The notes beneath the pieces are model-generated. The model worked only from the letters and a program-made list of their open reading frames with translations, was not told where the DNA came from and made no database searches. Positions 9,600 through 16,855 of a stretch of 22,226 bases of DNA are shown here, one piece after another. This DNA comes from CAYNLG01 sp964397995 (GTDB taxonomy: Bacteria; Planctomycetota; Phycisphaerae; FEN-1346). Location of the stretch: the NCBI GenBank assembly GCA_964397995.1, contig CAYNLG010000063.1, forward strand, positions 1-22,226. The letters are read 5' to 3'. Every line of letters begins with the position of its first letter. Within the stretch, counting starts at the first letter, position 1. The translations under genes were made by a program, and so were the position numbers.

Positions 9600-10910
9600 C
9601 TAGCCCCCCGCCACACGCGGCGCCTCGTCCCGGAGCGTCTCCTGCCACGCCGCCAGGCCGCTGGCCAGGTCGGCCCGCGTGGCCGCGTACTCCGTGCGGC
9701 CGGCGAGGTCGTCGAGCTCGTCCGGGTCGGCGTCCAGGTCGAAGAGCTGCGTCCGGCCGACCGCGGGGTACCAGATGAGCTTCCATCGCTGTGTCCGGAC
9801 GCACCGCTGCACGCCGCGGTAGGCGGCGAAGATGGCGTCGCGGACGCCCGCGGTCTCGCCCTTGAGGACCGGCGCCAGGCTCGTTCCCTCCACCGTCGCC
9901 GGCACGGGCACGCCCACCAGGTCGCAGACCGTCGGGAAGAGGTCGTGCAGGTAGACGAGGGCGTCCGACCGCGTCCCCGGTTTCCCGGCGCCGGGCGCCC
10001 GCACGATGAGCGGGACGCGGAGGCTGTGGTCGTACAGGTTCTGCTTCCCGAGCAGGCCGTGCCGCCCGACGGCCAGCCCGTTGTCGCCGGCAAACAGGAC
10101 GATCGTGTCGCGGTCGTGGCCGCTCGCCTCCAGGGCCGCCAGCACCCGGCCCATCTGCTCGTCGGCGTGGGTAATCATGCCGTAGTAGGCGGCGATTTCG
10201 GCCTGGACGGCCTCCTTCGTGCGGGGCCAGGGCAGCAGTTTCTCGTCCCGGATGGTCATCTCGCCGTTGTCGAACGGGTGGCGGGGCATGAAGCTGCGCG
10301 GCACGGGAATCGCGGCCGGGTCGTACATCTTCTCGAAGCGCGGCGGGGGCGTCCGCGGGTCGTGCGGCGCCGTATACGGCAGGTACAGGAAGAAGGGCTT
10401 CTCGCCCTCGTACCGCTCCAGGAACCGGACGGCGGCGTCGGTGAAGAGCTCCGAGGAATGCTGTTTGCCGATCTCGGCGTCGGCGCGGCTGTACGTGCCG
10501 TCGGGGCGGAAGTCGTGGATCGGCACCCGCCAGTGGTTCGACATGCCGCCCAGATAAATCCGGTCGCCCCCCGTGAAGCCCCGGGCCAGCGAGGCCCCGC
10601 CGTTGTGCCACTTGCCCGTCGCGAACGTCTCGTAGCCGGCCTTCCTGAGTTCCTCCGGGCACAGGGCGAGGTCCGGGCCGATGTTGCGCGGCACGTGGAA
10701 GAGGCTCCGGCCCGTGAGCAGGCACGCCCGGCTGCAGACGCAGACGGCCGGGACGGTCGAGCCCTGGATATGGGCGTGGGTGAAGGTGACGCCGCTCGCG
10801 GCCAAGCGGTCGAGCGTCGGCGTCCGGATGTCGGGGTTGCCAAGGGCGGCCAGGGTGTCGTACCGCTGGTCGTCGGTGAAAAGGAAGACGATGTTGGGCG
10901 GCTTGGCCAC
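9600..10910 (-). CDS. Sulfatase (formylglycine-dependent, alkaline phosphatase superfamily)
   Basis: 436 residues. Hydrolyses sulfate esters, probably of a sulfated polysaccharide or small molecule; substrate unknown. Metal-binding Asp pair in FTDDQRYD (D13-D14), active-site segment CVCSRACLLTGR with C57 as the formylglycine precursor and R61, GKWHNGG (K100, H102), and the second metal site DNG (D276, N277) followed by K289. The third motif position is Cys, not the usual Pro/Ala (CxCSR). The GTG at 10910 is preferred because a perfect AGGAGG lies 9 nt upstream and the family begins at this point. There is no signal peptide, which is unusual since most planctomycete sulfatases are exported. 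It follows the NYN gene by 43 nt on the same strand. No sulfatase-maturing enzyme is seen in the window. Confidence 0.9.
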   Translation of the reverse strand: MAKPPNIVFLFTDDQRYDTLAALGNPDIRTPTLDRLAASGVTFTHAHIQGSTVPAVCVCSRACLLTGRSLFHVPRNIGPDLALCPEELRKAGYETFATGKWHNGGASLARGFTGGDRIYLGGMSNHWRVPIHDFRPDGTYSRADAEIGKQHSSELFTDAAVRFLERYEGEKPFFLYLPYTAPHDPRTPPPRFEKMYDPAAIPVPRSFMPRHPFDNGEMTIRDEKLLPWPRTKEAVQAEIAAYYGMITHADEQMGRVLAALEASGHDRDTIVLFAGDNGLAVGRHGLLGKQNLYDHSLRVPLIVRAPGAGKPGTRSDALVYLHDLFPTVCDLVGVPVPATVEGTSLAPVLKGETAGVRDAIFAAYRGVQRCVRTQRWKLIWYPAVGRTQLFDLDADPDELDDLAGRTEYAATRADLASGLAAWQETLRDEAPRVAGG

Positions 10911-10953
10911 GGACGAACCCTCCTGTGCCGACGCCCGATTCGTCAAACCGAAC

Positions 10954-12396
10954 CTAGTCGTCCGGGTCGTAGACGTCGACGTCCTCGTCGTCGTCATCCA
11001 GGGGGATGCCGGCGCCGAACCCCTCCTCTTCTTCTTCCTCGGTTTCTTCTTCGTCTTCTTCTTCGTCTTCTTCTTCGTCGAGGTCCTCTTCCTGGTCCGT
11101 CTCGTCTTCTTCGTCGAGGTCCTCGTAGTCGTCCTCGTCGTAGATGTCTTCCTCGTCCTCGAACTCGTCCTCGAACTCGTCCTCGAACTCGTCCTCATCC
11201 TCCCCGTGGGCGGGGCCGCTGTGCGGGATGATGCGGGGTTCGGGGGCGTTGCCGTCGACGTCCACGCGGTGGACGTCGCGGGTCTTGCCGGCCTTGCCGG
11301 GCTTCGAGTCGGTCACGACCTCGAACTGGACGGGCGTGCCCTCCTCGATGTCGTCGAAGCGGGTCCCCCGGCTCAGGAACGAGAGGTGAAAGAAGTACTG
11401 TTGCTCGTTTTCGGCGGCGATGAAGCCGTAGCCCCCGTCCTCGAATTTCTTCTCGATGCGGCCGGTGAGGATGCGGCCGATGAAGCTGTCCTCCGACGGG
11501 ACCGGCTCCTCCGCCTTCGGCGCCTTGGCCGCCGGTGCCCGGTCCGGCGCCCGGCCCGGGGCCCGGCTCGGGGCCCGGCTCGGAGACGGGGCCACGGGCG
11601 CCCGGCCGCCGTTGGCCGCCTGCGCCTCGAAGGCCTCGCGTTCCTTCTCGGCCTGGAAGCGGGCGCGGCACTCGGGGCAGTAGAACTTCTGGCCGCCCTT
11701 CGGGTGGAAGGTGGTCCAGACGAGCCGGTCGCCCTCGTGCTCCGGCGACTCGCACTCCAGCTGGTGCCGCTCAAAGCGCAGCTCCAGCTCGCTCAGCATG
11801 TCGTCGATCCACAGGATATCGACGTCGGAGACGCGGCTCGGGTCGGCCGGGTCGCTGTAGTCCGGGGCGCACGAGCCCTTGATGCTGGCGATGGCGACGC
11901 GTTTGCCCATGCGGCGGATGGTCTGGAGGGCCGGGATAAAGTCGCGGTCGCCCATGACCACGATGGCAACGTCGTAGGCCCCCGGGACGGCCCCCAGATG
12001 GACCATGGTCGAGGCCAGGGCGATGTCGACGCACTTCTCCTTCGGCTCGAAGTCGGTGTTCTCCCGGTCCACGCGCCGCAGCCGATGGCCGTGGAAGTTC
12101 ACCGGGTAGGCTTCGACCTCGTAGTGGTACTCCTCACGGAGGAGGGCGTAGAACTCGAGGCGTCGGCCCACGAGGTCGGCGTCCTGCGGGTCGTAGTTCC
12201 CCGCGTAGCTCCCGAACATGTACGTTCGGACGACGTCGAGGCCGTCGGCGCCGATGCGGCGGGCGACCTCGCGGGCCAAGACGCGCGGGAGCTTCCCGAA
12301 GTCGATGTGGTAGTCGTCTTTTCCGTAGGCTTCGGCAAGCTGCGGGCAGCCGTAGTACAGCCACGTCCCGTCGATGAAAAGCATAGCCTTCGGCAT
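10954..12396 (-). CDS. NYN-domain nuclease fused to a cold-shock domain with acidic tail
   Basis: 480 residues. Residues 1-205 are a NYN (PIN-like, LabA/DUF88 type) domain with its acidic metal-binding residues: D9 (FIDGTW), K121/D124 (KCVDIAL), D150 and D152 (GDRDF). Such domains usually cleave RNA. Next, Cys/His residues C215, H220, C240 and C243 (FYCPECRARF) suggest a zinc ribbon. A Ser-Arg-Ala-Pro type repeat linker (273-287) follows, then a cold-shock/OB domain (305-380) with RNP1 GGYGFIAA and RNP2 QQYFFHLSF. The last ~80 residues (399-480) are almost all Asp/Glu. The ATG at 12396 has GGAGGA about 8 nt upstream, while an in-frame GTG 15 nt earlier overlaps that site. An RNA-processing or quality-control role is inferred from the domains; the complete architecture is unusual. 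Confidence 0.9.
   Translation of the reverse strand: MPKAMLFIDGTWLYYGCPQLAEAYGKDDYHIDFGKLPRVLAREVARRIGADGLDVVRTYMFGSYAGNYDPQDADLVGRRLEFYALLREEYHYEVEAYPVNFHGHRLRRVDRENTDFEPKEKCVDIALASTMVHLGAVPGAYDVAIVVMGDRDFIPALQTIRRMGKRVAIASIKGSCAPDYSDPADPSRVSDVDILWIDDMLSELELRFERHQLECESPEHEGDRLVWTTFHPKGGQKFYCPECRARFQAEKEREAFEAQAANGGRAPVAPSPSRAPSRAPGRAPDRAPAAKAPKAEEPVPSEDSFIGRILTGRIEKKFEDGGYGFIAAENEQQYFFHLSFLSRGTRFDDIEEGTPVQFEVVTDSKPGKAGKTRDVHRVDVDGNAPEPRIIPHSGPAHGEDEDEFEDEFEDEFEDEEDIYDEDDYEDLDEEDETDQEEDLDEEEDEEEDEEETEEEEEEGFGAGIPLDDDDEDVDVYDPDD
11155..11196. repeat. 12-bp tandem repeat (3.5 copies) encoding the acidic tail
   Basis: The unit GTCCTCGAACTC (plus strand) occurs perfectly at 11155-11166, 11167-11178 and 11179-11190, with a half copy to 11196. 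It encodes Glu-Phe-Glu-Asp repeats in the NYN protein. A looser TTC/TCG-rich run lies at 11031-11080. Confidence 0.85.
11534..11581. repeat. 12-bp tandem repeat (4 copies) encoding the RAP linker
   Basis: Four units of about 12 bp, the last two identical (GGGGCCCGGCTC), encode the xRAP repeat between the zinc ribbon and the cold-shock domain of the NYN protein. Such repeats can change copy number by slippage without breaking the frame. Confidence 0.75.
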
Positions 12397-12462
12397 AGAG
12401 GGGTCCTCCACCCAATCCCAATCAAGCGCGACCGGTACGCACAGCCACTCTCCCGGCCGGTT

Positions 12463-12490
12463 ACGTTACCTTCCGGTGAGCGTCCGTCAA
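12463..12490 (-). promoter_or_regulatory. Possible sigma-70-type promoter of the NYN-sulfatase pair
   Basis: On the minus strand: TTGACG (12490-12485), a 16-nt spacer, TAACGT (12468-12463). The -35 is good and the -10 weak. It lies about 67 nt upstream of the NYN ATG, in the short divergent gap shared with acpS. Confidence 0.45.
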
Positions 12491-12518
12491 GAAAAACCTG
12501 TGCCGTCGCGCAAAACCC

Positions 12519-12546
12519 TTGCCGCCCGCCGCCGCGGGCCTATCCT
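12519..12546 (+). promoter_or_regulatory. Possible promoter for a leaderless acpS message
   Basis: TTGCCG (12519-12524), a 16-nt spacer, TATCCT (12541-12546). The -10 ends only 7 nt before the acpS ATG, so transcription would begin at or next to the start codon. No Shine-Dalgarno sequence is visible before this ATG, in contrast to nearly all other genes here. Confidence 0.45.
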
Positions 12547-12553
12547 CGCCTCC

Positions 12554-12937
12554 ATGATCGTCGGCCACGGACTGGACCTGTGCGGCGTGGGGCGGATCGA
12601 ACGAATGCTCGACCGCCACGGCGACCATTTTCTGGAGCGGACCTTTACCGAGGCCGAGGTCGCCCACGCCCGCCGCCGCAAGAAAGGCTTCGCCGAGACC
12701 CTCGCCGGCCGCTTTGCGGCCAAGGAGGCCGTCATGAAGGCCCTCGGCACGGGCTGGACGGGCGGCGTCACGTTCCGGGCCATCGAGGTGGTCAACGCTC
12801 CTGGCGGCCGCCCGACGGTTTGCCTCTCGGGCGGGGCTGCCGAGAAGGCGGCGGCGCTGGGCATCACGGTCTGGCACCTCTCGATTACCCACACCGAAGC
12901 GCTGGCCGTGGCGTCGGCCGTCGCCGAAGCGGTCTGA
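12554..12937 (+). CDS. acpS: Holo-[acyl-carrier-protein] synthase
   Basis: 127 residues, the usual AcpS length. Transfers the 4'-phosphopantetheine arm of CoA to acyl carrier protein, an essential step for fatty acid synthesis. The conserved N-terminal GHGLDLCGVGRI carries the Mg-binding D8, and the signature GRFAAKEAVMKALGTG (52-67) carries E58 and K57. The ATG at 12554 gives the standard family N-terminus. No ribosome site precedes it, and a -10-like TATCCT sits 7 nt upstream, so it may be translated from a leaderless message. Its stop lies 7 nt from the stop of the convergent UroD-family gene. It is divergent from the NYN gene across about 157 nt. No other lipid genes are adjacent. Confidence 0.93.
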   Translation: MIVGHGLDLCGVGRIERMLDRHGDHFLERTFTEAEVAHARRRKKGFAETLAGRFAAKEAVMKALGTGWTGGVTFRAIEVVNAPGGRPTVCLSGGAAEKAAALGITVWHLSITHTEALAVASAVAEAV

Positions 12938-12944
12938 GGGGTCC

Positions 12945-14003
12945 TCAGCGGGCGGCTACGGCGCGTCGGTGGTCGGCGCCGTAGCGGACGGCCTCGTCCA
13001 GGAAGGCCTCGATGTTCGCAAGGGGTGTGCCGCCCACGATGCCGTTGCCGGCGGCCAGCATCATGCCGCCGTCCGGCCGGTCGAAGGTGTCGACCAGGTA
13101 CCGGACCTCGGCCCGGACGCCGTCGGGGTCGGCTTCCTGGAGGGTGTGCTGGACGTCGAAGCCGACGAGGAAGGTGAGCCGGTCGCCGAAGTCGCGGGCG
13201 ATGGCCGCCTCGTCCATCGTGTGCTTCTGGACGGGGTGAAACACGTCCAGCCCCGCGTCGATCAGGTCGGCCAGCACCTCGGTATTGTTGCCGCAACTGT
13301 GCAGCCAGAAGTGGAGGCCGTGGCGGCGGCAGGCGGCGCCGATCTCGCGGTAGTACGGGAGCAGGAACTCGCGGAACTGCTCCGGCCGCACCATCAGCTG
13401 CCGCTGGTTGCCCAGGTCATCGCTTGTCCAGAATCCGTCGGGCTTCAGCTCGCGGACGATGCGGTCGAGGATGGCCAGGTAGTGGTCGCAGAGGCCGCGG
13501 TGGAGGCGGTGGACCTGGTCGGGGGCCAGGTAGTAATCCATCATCAGGTTCTGCATGCCGCGGATGCCCCAGGGCCGCTCGAAAAAGAGCCGCCACCAGC
13601 CCGCGAGGACGTACTGGCCGTCGGCCCGCGCCGTCTCGCCCCAGCCGGCCACTTCCTGGAGAACCTGGGTGACGCGCGGGCCGTCCGGGTCCGGCAGCTT
13701 CTCCAGGTACTCGTCGAGTTGGGCCCAGTCGTCCAGGACGCCTTGGTCGTGGGCGCGGCCCTTGAGGGACTCGTCGTACCAAGAGAGCTCCGCCGGGTAA
13801 ACGTCGACGAGGCGATTGTCGACGCGAAAGGCGGTGTCCTCGGGGAAGCGGGCTCCGAGGTCCTTGAGGGCGGCTTCGCCGAGGTCGTCCTTGAGGCCTT
13901 CTCCCCACCATTTCGCCCGGACCAGCGGCACACGCGGAGGGTTCTGGCGCTTGATGGCGGCCACGACGTCGTCTCGCGAAAGGGGCGTGAACAGGTCGGT
14001 CAT
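12945..14003 (-). CDS. Uroporphyrinogen decarboxylase-family protein (methyltransferase-like)
   Basis: 352 residues of the UroD/MtaA/CmuA TIM-barrel superfamily. The segment HFWLHSCGNN places H235 and C237 in the HxCGN motif that binds zinc in corrinoid-dependent methyltransferases. True HemE lacks this and has a conserved N-terminal Arg motif not seen here. The gene is therefore probably not haem biosynthesis but a methyl-transfer or uncharacterised enzyme. No corrinoid protein or activator gene is adjacent, so the substrate is unknown. ATG 14003 is chosen because GGAG lies about 6 nt upstream; an in-frame ATG 12 nt earlier overlaps that site. Such genes are frequent and multicopy in planctomycete genomes, often near sugar-metabolism genes. 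It is divergent from the MFS gene. Confidence 0.85.
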   Translation of the reverse strand: MTDLFTPLSRDDVVAAIKRQNPPRVPLVRAKWWGEGLKDDLGEAALKDLGARFPEDTAFRVDNRLVDVYPAELSWYDESLKGRAHDQGVLDDWAQLDEYLEKLPDPDGPRVTQVLQEVAGWGETARADGQYVLAGWWRLFFERPWGIRGMQNLMMDYYLAPDQVHRLHRGLCDHYLAILDRIVRELKPDGFWTSDDLGNQRQLMVRPEQFREFLLPYYREIGAACRRHGLHFWLHSCGNNTEVLADLIDAGLDVFHPVQKHTMDEAAIARDFGDRLTFLVGFDVQHTLQEADPDGVRAEVRYLVDTFDRPDGGMMLAAGNGIVGGTPLANIEAFLDEAVRYGADHRRAVAAR

Positions 14004-14108
14004 CGGGGGCTCCATGGCGGCTCAGGGGACCGGTCCCAGCGTGCCACCTGCAGAGGGGCGGTGCAACCGAATTCTCGGCCCCGCGGCCGCAAAAAGCCGC
14101 CAACGGGC

Positions 14109-14137
14109 TGGACCTCCGCCGCGGCGTCCAGTAGGGT
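14109..14137 (+). promoter_or_regulatory. Possible promoter of the MFS gene
   Basis: TGGACC (14109-14114), a 17-nt spacer, TAGGGT (14132-14137), about 50 nt upstream of the GTG start. Spacing is right but the -10 is weak. The 183-nt divergent gap also serves the UroD-family gene, for which no clear promoter is visible. Confidence 0.35.
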
Positions 14138-14186
14138 CGAAGGGCGCGCGGCACGGGGGCCGCGCGCCAGGAAGGACGACGCACTG

Positions 14187-15611
14187 GTGAGCCGCACGCT
14201 GGAGGACCGCGCCAGCCCCGCCCGGGTGCCGCGCGACGGGACGCCCGAGCAGAAGGCCCATTTGCCGCGCAACTTCGGCCTGGGGCTCCTTAGCGGGGTG
14301 GTCGGCGAAGCGGCCCGCGACTTCATCCATCCCCAGCTCATCCTGGTAGGCATGGTGGTGGTGCTGGTGGGCGACCGGCCCGGCCTGGCGTCGGTGCTGG
14401 CGGCCCTGGTGACGATTGCCGACAAGCTCGGGGCCCTCGGGCCGCAACTCGTGGTCGGCAGCCGCCTGGAACACCTGGAGCGGAAGCGGCCGGCCTTCAT
14501 CGCCCTGACCAGTGCCCGGGCGGTGGTCCTGGCGGGACTGGTCGGGACGCTCTGGCTGCTGGCCGACGGGGTTACGACAGGCCGCCTGGCGCTCTTCTAC
14601 GGCGTGTTCTTTGTTTCCTGCATGCTGGGCGGGTCGGGCCACGTCGCGTTCATGGACATGACCGCCCGGATGATTCCCCCGGGGCGGATCAGCCGCTTCT
14701 TCGGCCTGAGGAACTTCTTCGGCGGGGCGGTCTCGGTGGCCGTCGGGTTCCTCGTCATCCAGCCGATTCTTTCGGCCGAGGAGGGGGCCGGGGCGTACCT
14801 GACGCTGGCGGTCGTCGGCGGGACGCTCATGGTCGCCGGGACGGTCCTCTTCTGGTTCGTCCGCGAGGGCGACGGGCCCCGGGCCCGGGAGCGGACGACC
14901 TTGGGCCAGTCGTTGCGGCGGGGGCTGCGGTGGCTTCGGGAGGACCGGAGCTACCGGATGTATTTCTGGCTGCGGGTCGCGTTCCGCATCTGCTTCCTGA
15001 CGCTGGCCTTTTTCATCCCCTACGGCAAGGCCCAGCTCGAAGTGGCCGGGACGGGCGTCTCCGTGGCGGTGCTGGGCGGCATCATGATCGGCACCCTGAA
15101 GCTCAGCCGCGTCGTCTCCGCCGCCGTCTGGGGCACCGTCGGCGACACCTACGGCTACCGGGTCTGCCTGCTCGGGTCGGGGGCGGCGTTCACGGTGAGC
15201 CCGCTGCTGGCGTTGGCGGCCCCGCATGTGCCGACGGCCTTTGCGGTGCCGATTCCCTTCACGACGGTCCAGCTGACGCTGCCGATCATGGTGTATCTGC
15301 TGGCCCTGGCGACGTTCGGGGTGGCCCTGCAGGCGAGCGTGATCGGCGGCCAGCGGTTCCTGCTGACCTGCGCCCCGCCGCACCGGCGGCCGTCCTACGT
15401 CGGCTTCGCCAACACGATTACCAGCCCTCTGACGTTGCTGCCGCTCCTGGCGGCGGGGGTGGTCCACTGGCTGGGCATGTCGGCCCTCTTTGCCCTGGTG
15501 GCGCTGGGCGGGGTGCTGTACGTGTGGGGGGCGCGGCACATCGCACCGGACCGATCGGTGACGCCGGAGGCGGACGAGGCCGGGGCGGTGGCCGTCAAAG
15601 CGGCGGATTAG
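14187..15611 (+). CDS. Major facilitator superfamily transporter
   Basis: 474 residues with about twelve hydrophobic helices spread through the protein and short polar loops. The loop after the fourth or fifth helix has the MFS-like DMTARMIPPGRISRFFGLRN, and the second half has a similar AAVWGTVGDTYGYR loop, consistent with two six-helix repeats. The substrate is not deducible. The frame stays open far upstream because of GC content, so the start is a judgement: GTG 14187 is preferred since AGGAAGGA lies about 10 nt upstream and the residues just after it lead directly into the first helix. It is divergent from the UroD-family gene, and its stop lies 16 nt from the stop of the convergent secreted protein. 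Could equally be called a permease of unknown specificity. Confidence 0.85.
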   Translation: MSRTLEDRASPARVPRDGTPEQKAHLPRNFGLGLLSGVVGEAARDFIHPQLILVGMVVVLVGDRPGLASVLAALVTIADKLGALGPQLVVGSRLEHLERKRPAFIALTSARAVVLAGLVGTLWLLADGVTTGRLALFYGVFFVSCMLGGSGHVAFMDMTARMIPPGRISRFFGLRNFFGGAVSVAVGFLVIQPILSAEEGAGAYLTLAVVGGTLMVAGTVLFWFVREGDGPRARERTTLGQSLRRGLRWLREDRSYRMYFWLRVAFRICFLTLAFFIPYGKAQLEVAGTGVSVAVLGGIMIGTLKLSRVVSAAVWGTVGDTYGYRVCLLGSGAAFTVSPLLALAAPHVPTAFAVPIPFTTVQLTLPIMVYLLALATFGVALQASVIGGQRFLLTCAPPHRRPSYVGFANTITSPLTLLPLLAAGVVHWLGMSALFALVALGGVLYVWGARHIAPDRSVTPEADEAGAVAVKAAD

Positions 15612-15627
15612 GGCGGATCAGGGCCTG

Positions 15628-16725
15628 TCAGCGGCCATACCGTCCCCAGCCGCGGTGCGACACGACCCCCAGGCAGGCGATCCGCTCGCCCGTGTCCTCA
15701 AAGAATTCGAGCTTCGCGAGTTCGTCGAGAAGGCGGCTCCGCTCGGACTCGTCGTACAGCGACCGGAGCTCCGACTGCCCCGCCAGCACTTGCAACGCCT
15801 CGATGGCCGCCACGCGCCGGGCGTGGTACGTCTTCACGATCCCGTTCCAATGGAGGGCGTGGGCGCGGCCCTTGAAGCGGTCGACCCGCAGGTCTTCCAG
15901 GTGCTCGCGTTCCTGGCGGCTCATGGAGACGGCCTTGGTCGCCCCGGAGATGAAGTTCCCCGCCAGGCCCTTCATGGCCTCGCTCTCGTGTTGGCGGCTG
16001 AAACCGGGGACGTAGACGTCGGCCTTGCGCAGGTGCTCCTCGATCGACTCGATGGCCCGGTCGACGCGGGCATAGTCCTGGAGCATGGTCTGGCGGCCGG
16101 CCAGGCCCCGCGCCTCCTGGAGGATCTGGTCGGCTTTCCAGGCGGCGCCGGCCTCGAGGGCCTCTTCGAGCGTCCGGACGACCGTGGTGCCGATGCGCGG
16201 GCCCTGGGCGCGGCGAAGGGCCTCGGCGGCGGCGTACATCTTGCGGCGGGTCATCTCGTCCACGGCCAGCTTGGCCGCCACGACCAGGTTCCGCGAGGCG
16301 CTGCGGGGGTCGCCGTTCTGCAGGTGGCAGGGGACGGCGGCCCGGGCGGCCTCGGCCCGGCGGGCGTCGCCGACCGCCTTGTCATCGAGTTCCAGCAGGC
16401 CTTCGAGCAGGCTGCCGGCCTCGCGCCACCGTTTCTTGGCCAGGGCGGCCTTGGCCTCGTGGAAGGCGGTTTCCGCCCCCGCGGGGCTCACGCGGGCCGC
16501 CAGGATCGGCTCAAACCCGCTCTCGGTCGGCTCGGCGTTGATGGCCTTGATGTCGCCGCGCAGGATGGTCAGCGTTCCGGCATCGGTCACCAGGACCACC
16601 TTGAACTGGTCCTGATGCTGGATCGTCCCCGTAAGGACCTTGCCGCTCGTGAGCGTCAGCGTATCGGCTCGTGTGGCCGCGGCCAGCACAAGGGCAACGA
16701 GACAGGCGAAGACGGATCGCGACAT
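15628..16725 (-). CDS. Secreted protein of unknown function, paralogue of its upstream neighbour
   Basis: 365 residues. A clear signal peptide (about 1-20, ending ATRA) follows ATG 16725, with GGGAGG about 6 nt upstream. The mature N-terminus is a small beta-barrel-like unit (LTLTSGKVLTGTI, then TILRGDIKAI) similar in pattern to Sm-like or SH3-like domains of planctomycete exported proteins. A long helical region follows. Shared signatures with the next gene upstream are GSLLEGLLELD, AWKADQILQEA and KADVYVPGF, in the same order, so the two are tandem duplicates. It has its own promoter at 16777-16805, with a perfect 20-bp palindrome over the predicted transcription start. No catalytic motif is visible; function unknown. 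Confidence 0.85.
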   Translation of the reverse strand: MSRSVFACLVALVLAAATRADTLTLTSGKVLTGTIQHQDQFKVVLVTDAGTLTILRGDIKAINAEPTESGFEPILAARVSPAGAETAFHEAKAALAKKRWREAGSLLEGLLELDDKAVGDARRAEAARAAVPCHLQNGDPRSASRNLVVAAKLAVDEMTRRKMYAAAEALRRAQGPRIGTTVVRTLEEALEAGAAWKADQILQEARGLAGRQTMLQDYARVDRAIESIEEHLRKADVYVPGFSRQHESEAMKGLAGNFISGATKAVSMSRQEREHLEDLRVDRFKGRAHALHWNGIVKTYHARRVAAIEALQVLAGQSELRSLYDESERSRLLDELAKLEFFEDTGERIACLGVVSHRGWGRYGR

Positions 16726-16751
16726 GCCGGACCTCCCACTACGCGGAACGG

Positions 16752-16771
16752 GGCCGCGGGCGCCCGCGGCC
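16752..16771. promoter_or_regulatory. Perfect 20-bp palindrome at the predicted transcription start
   Basis: GGCCGCGGGC followed immediately by its reverse complement. It lies just downstream of the -10 at 16777-16782, so it could be a repressor operator or a hairpin at the 5' end of the message. High GC raises the chance of coincidence. Confidence 0.5.
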
Positions 16772-16776
16772 GCCTG

Positions 16777-16805
16777 ATTGTACGCGATGGCGGGCCGTCT
16801 GTCCG
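16777..16805 (-). promoter_or_regulatory. Sigma-70-type promoter of the second tandem secreted protein
   Basis: On the minus strand: CGGACA (16805-16800), a 17-nt spacer, TACAAT (16782-16777). The -10 is 5/6 and the spacing ideal. It sits in the 130-nt gap between the two paralogues, so the downstream copy can be expressed separately. Confidence 0.6.
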
Positions 16806-16835
16806 CGGCGTTTGTGCACCGGGCGCGACGAGGCA

Positions 16836-16845
16836 GGGGGGGGGG
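16836..16845. repeat. Homopolymer of ten G (ten C on the coding strand)
   Basis: An uninterrupted run of ten identical bases, 11 nt downstream of the stop of the upstream paralogue. It is intergenic, so a length change would not alter a protein. Length may be miscalled in the assembly. Confidence 0.9.
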
Positions 16846-16855
16846 ACGAAGACGG

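Noticed and set aside
10911..11198. In-frame N-terminal extension of the sulfatase, rich in Thr/Ser/Arg/Lys
   Set aside because: It is the acidic-tail repeat of the NYN gene read in another frame, and a perfect AGGAGG marks the GTG at 10910 as the start.
12969..14186. About 400 extra N-terminal codons upstream of the MFS transporter
   Set aside because: They lie antisense to the UroD-family gene, lack membrane helices, and a ribosome site exists at the GTG 14187.
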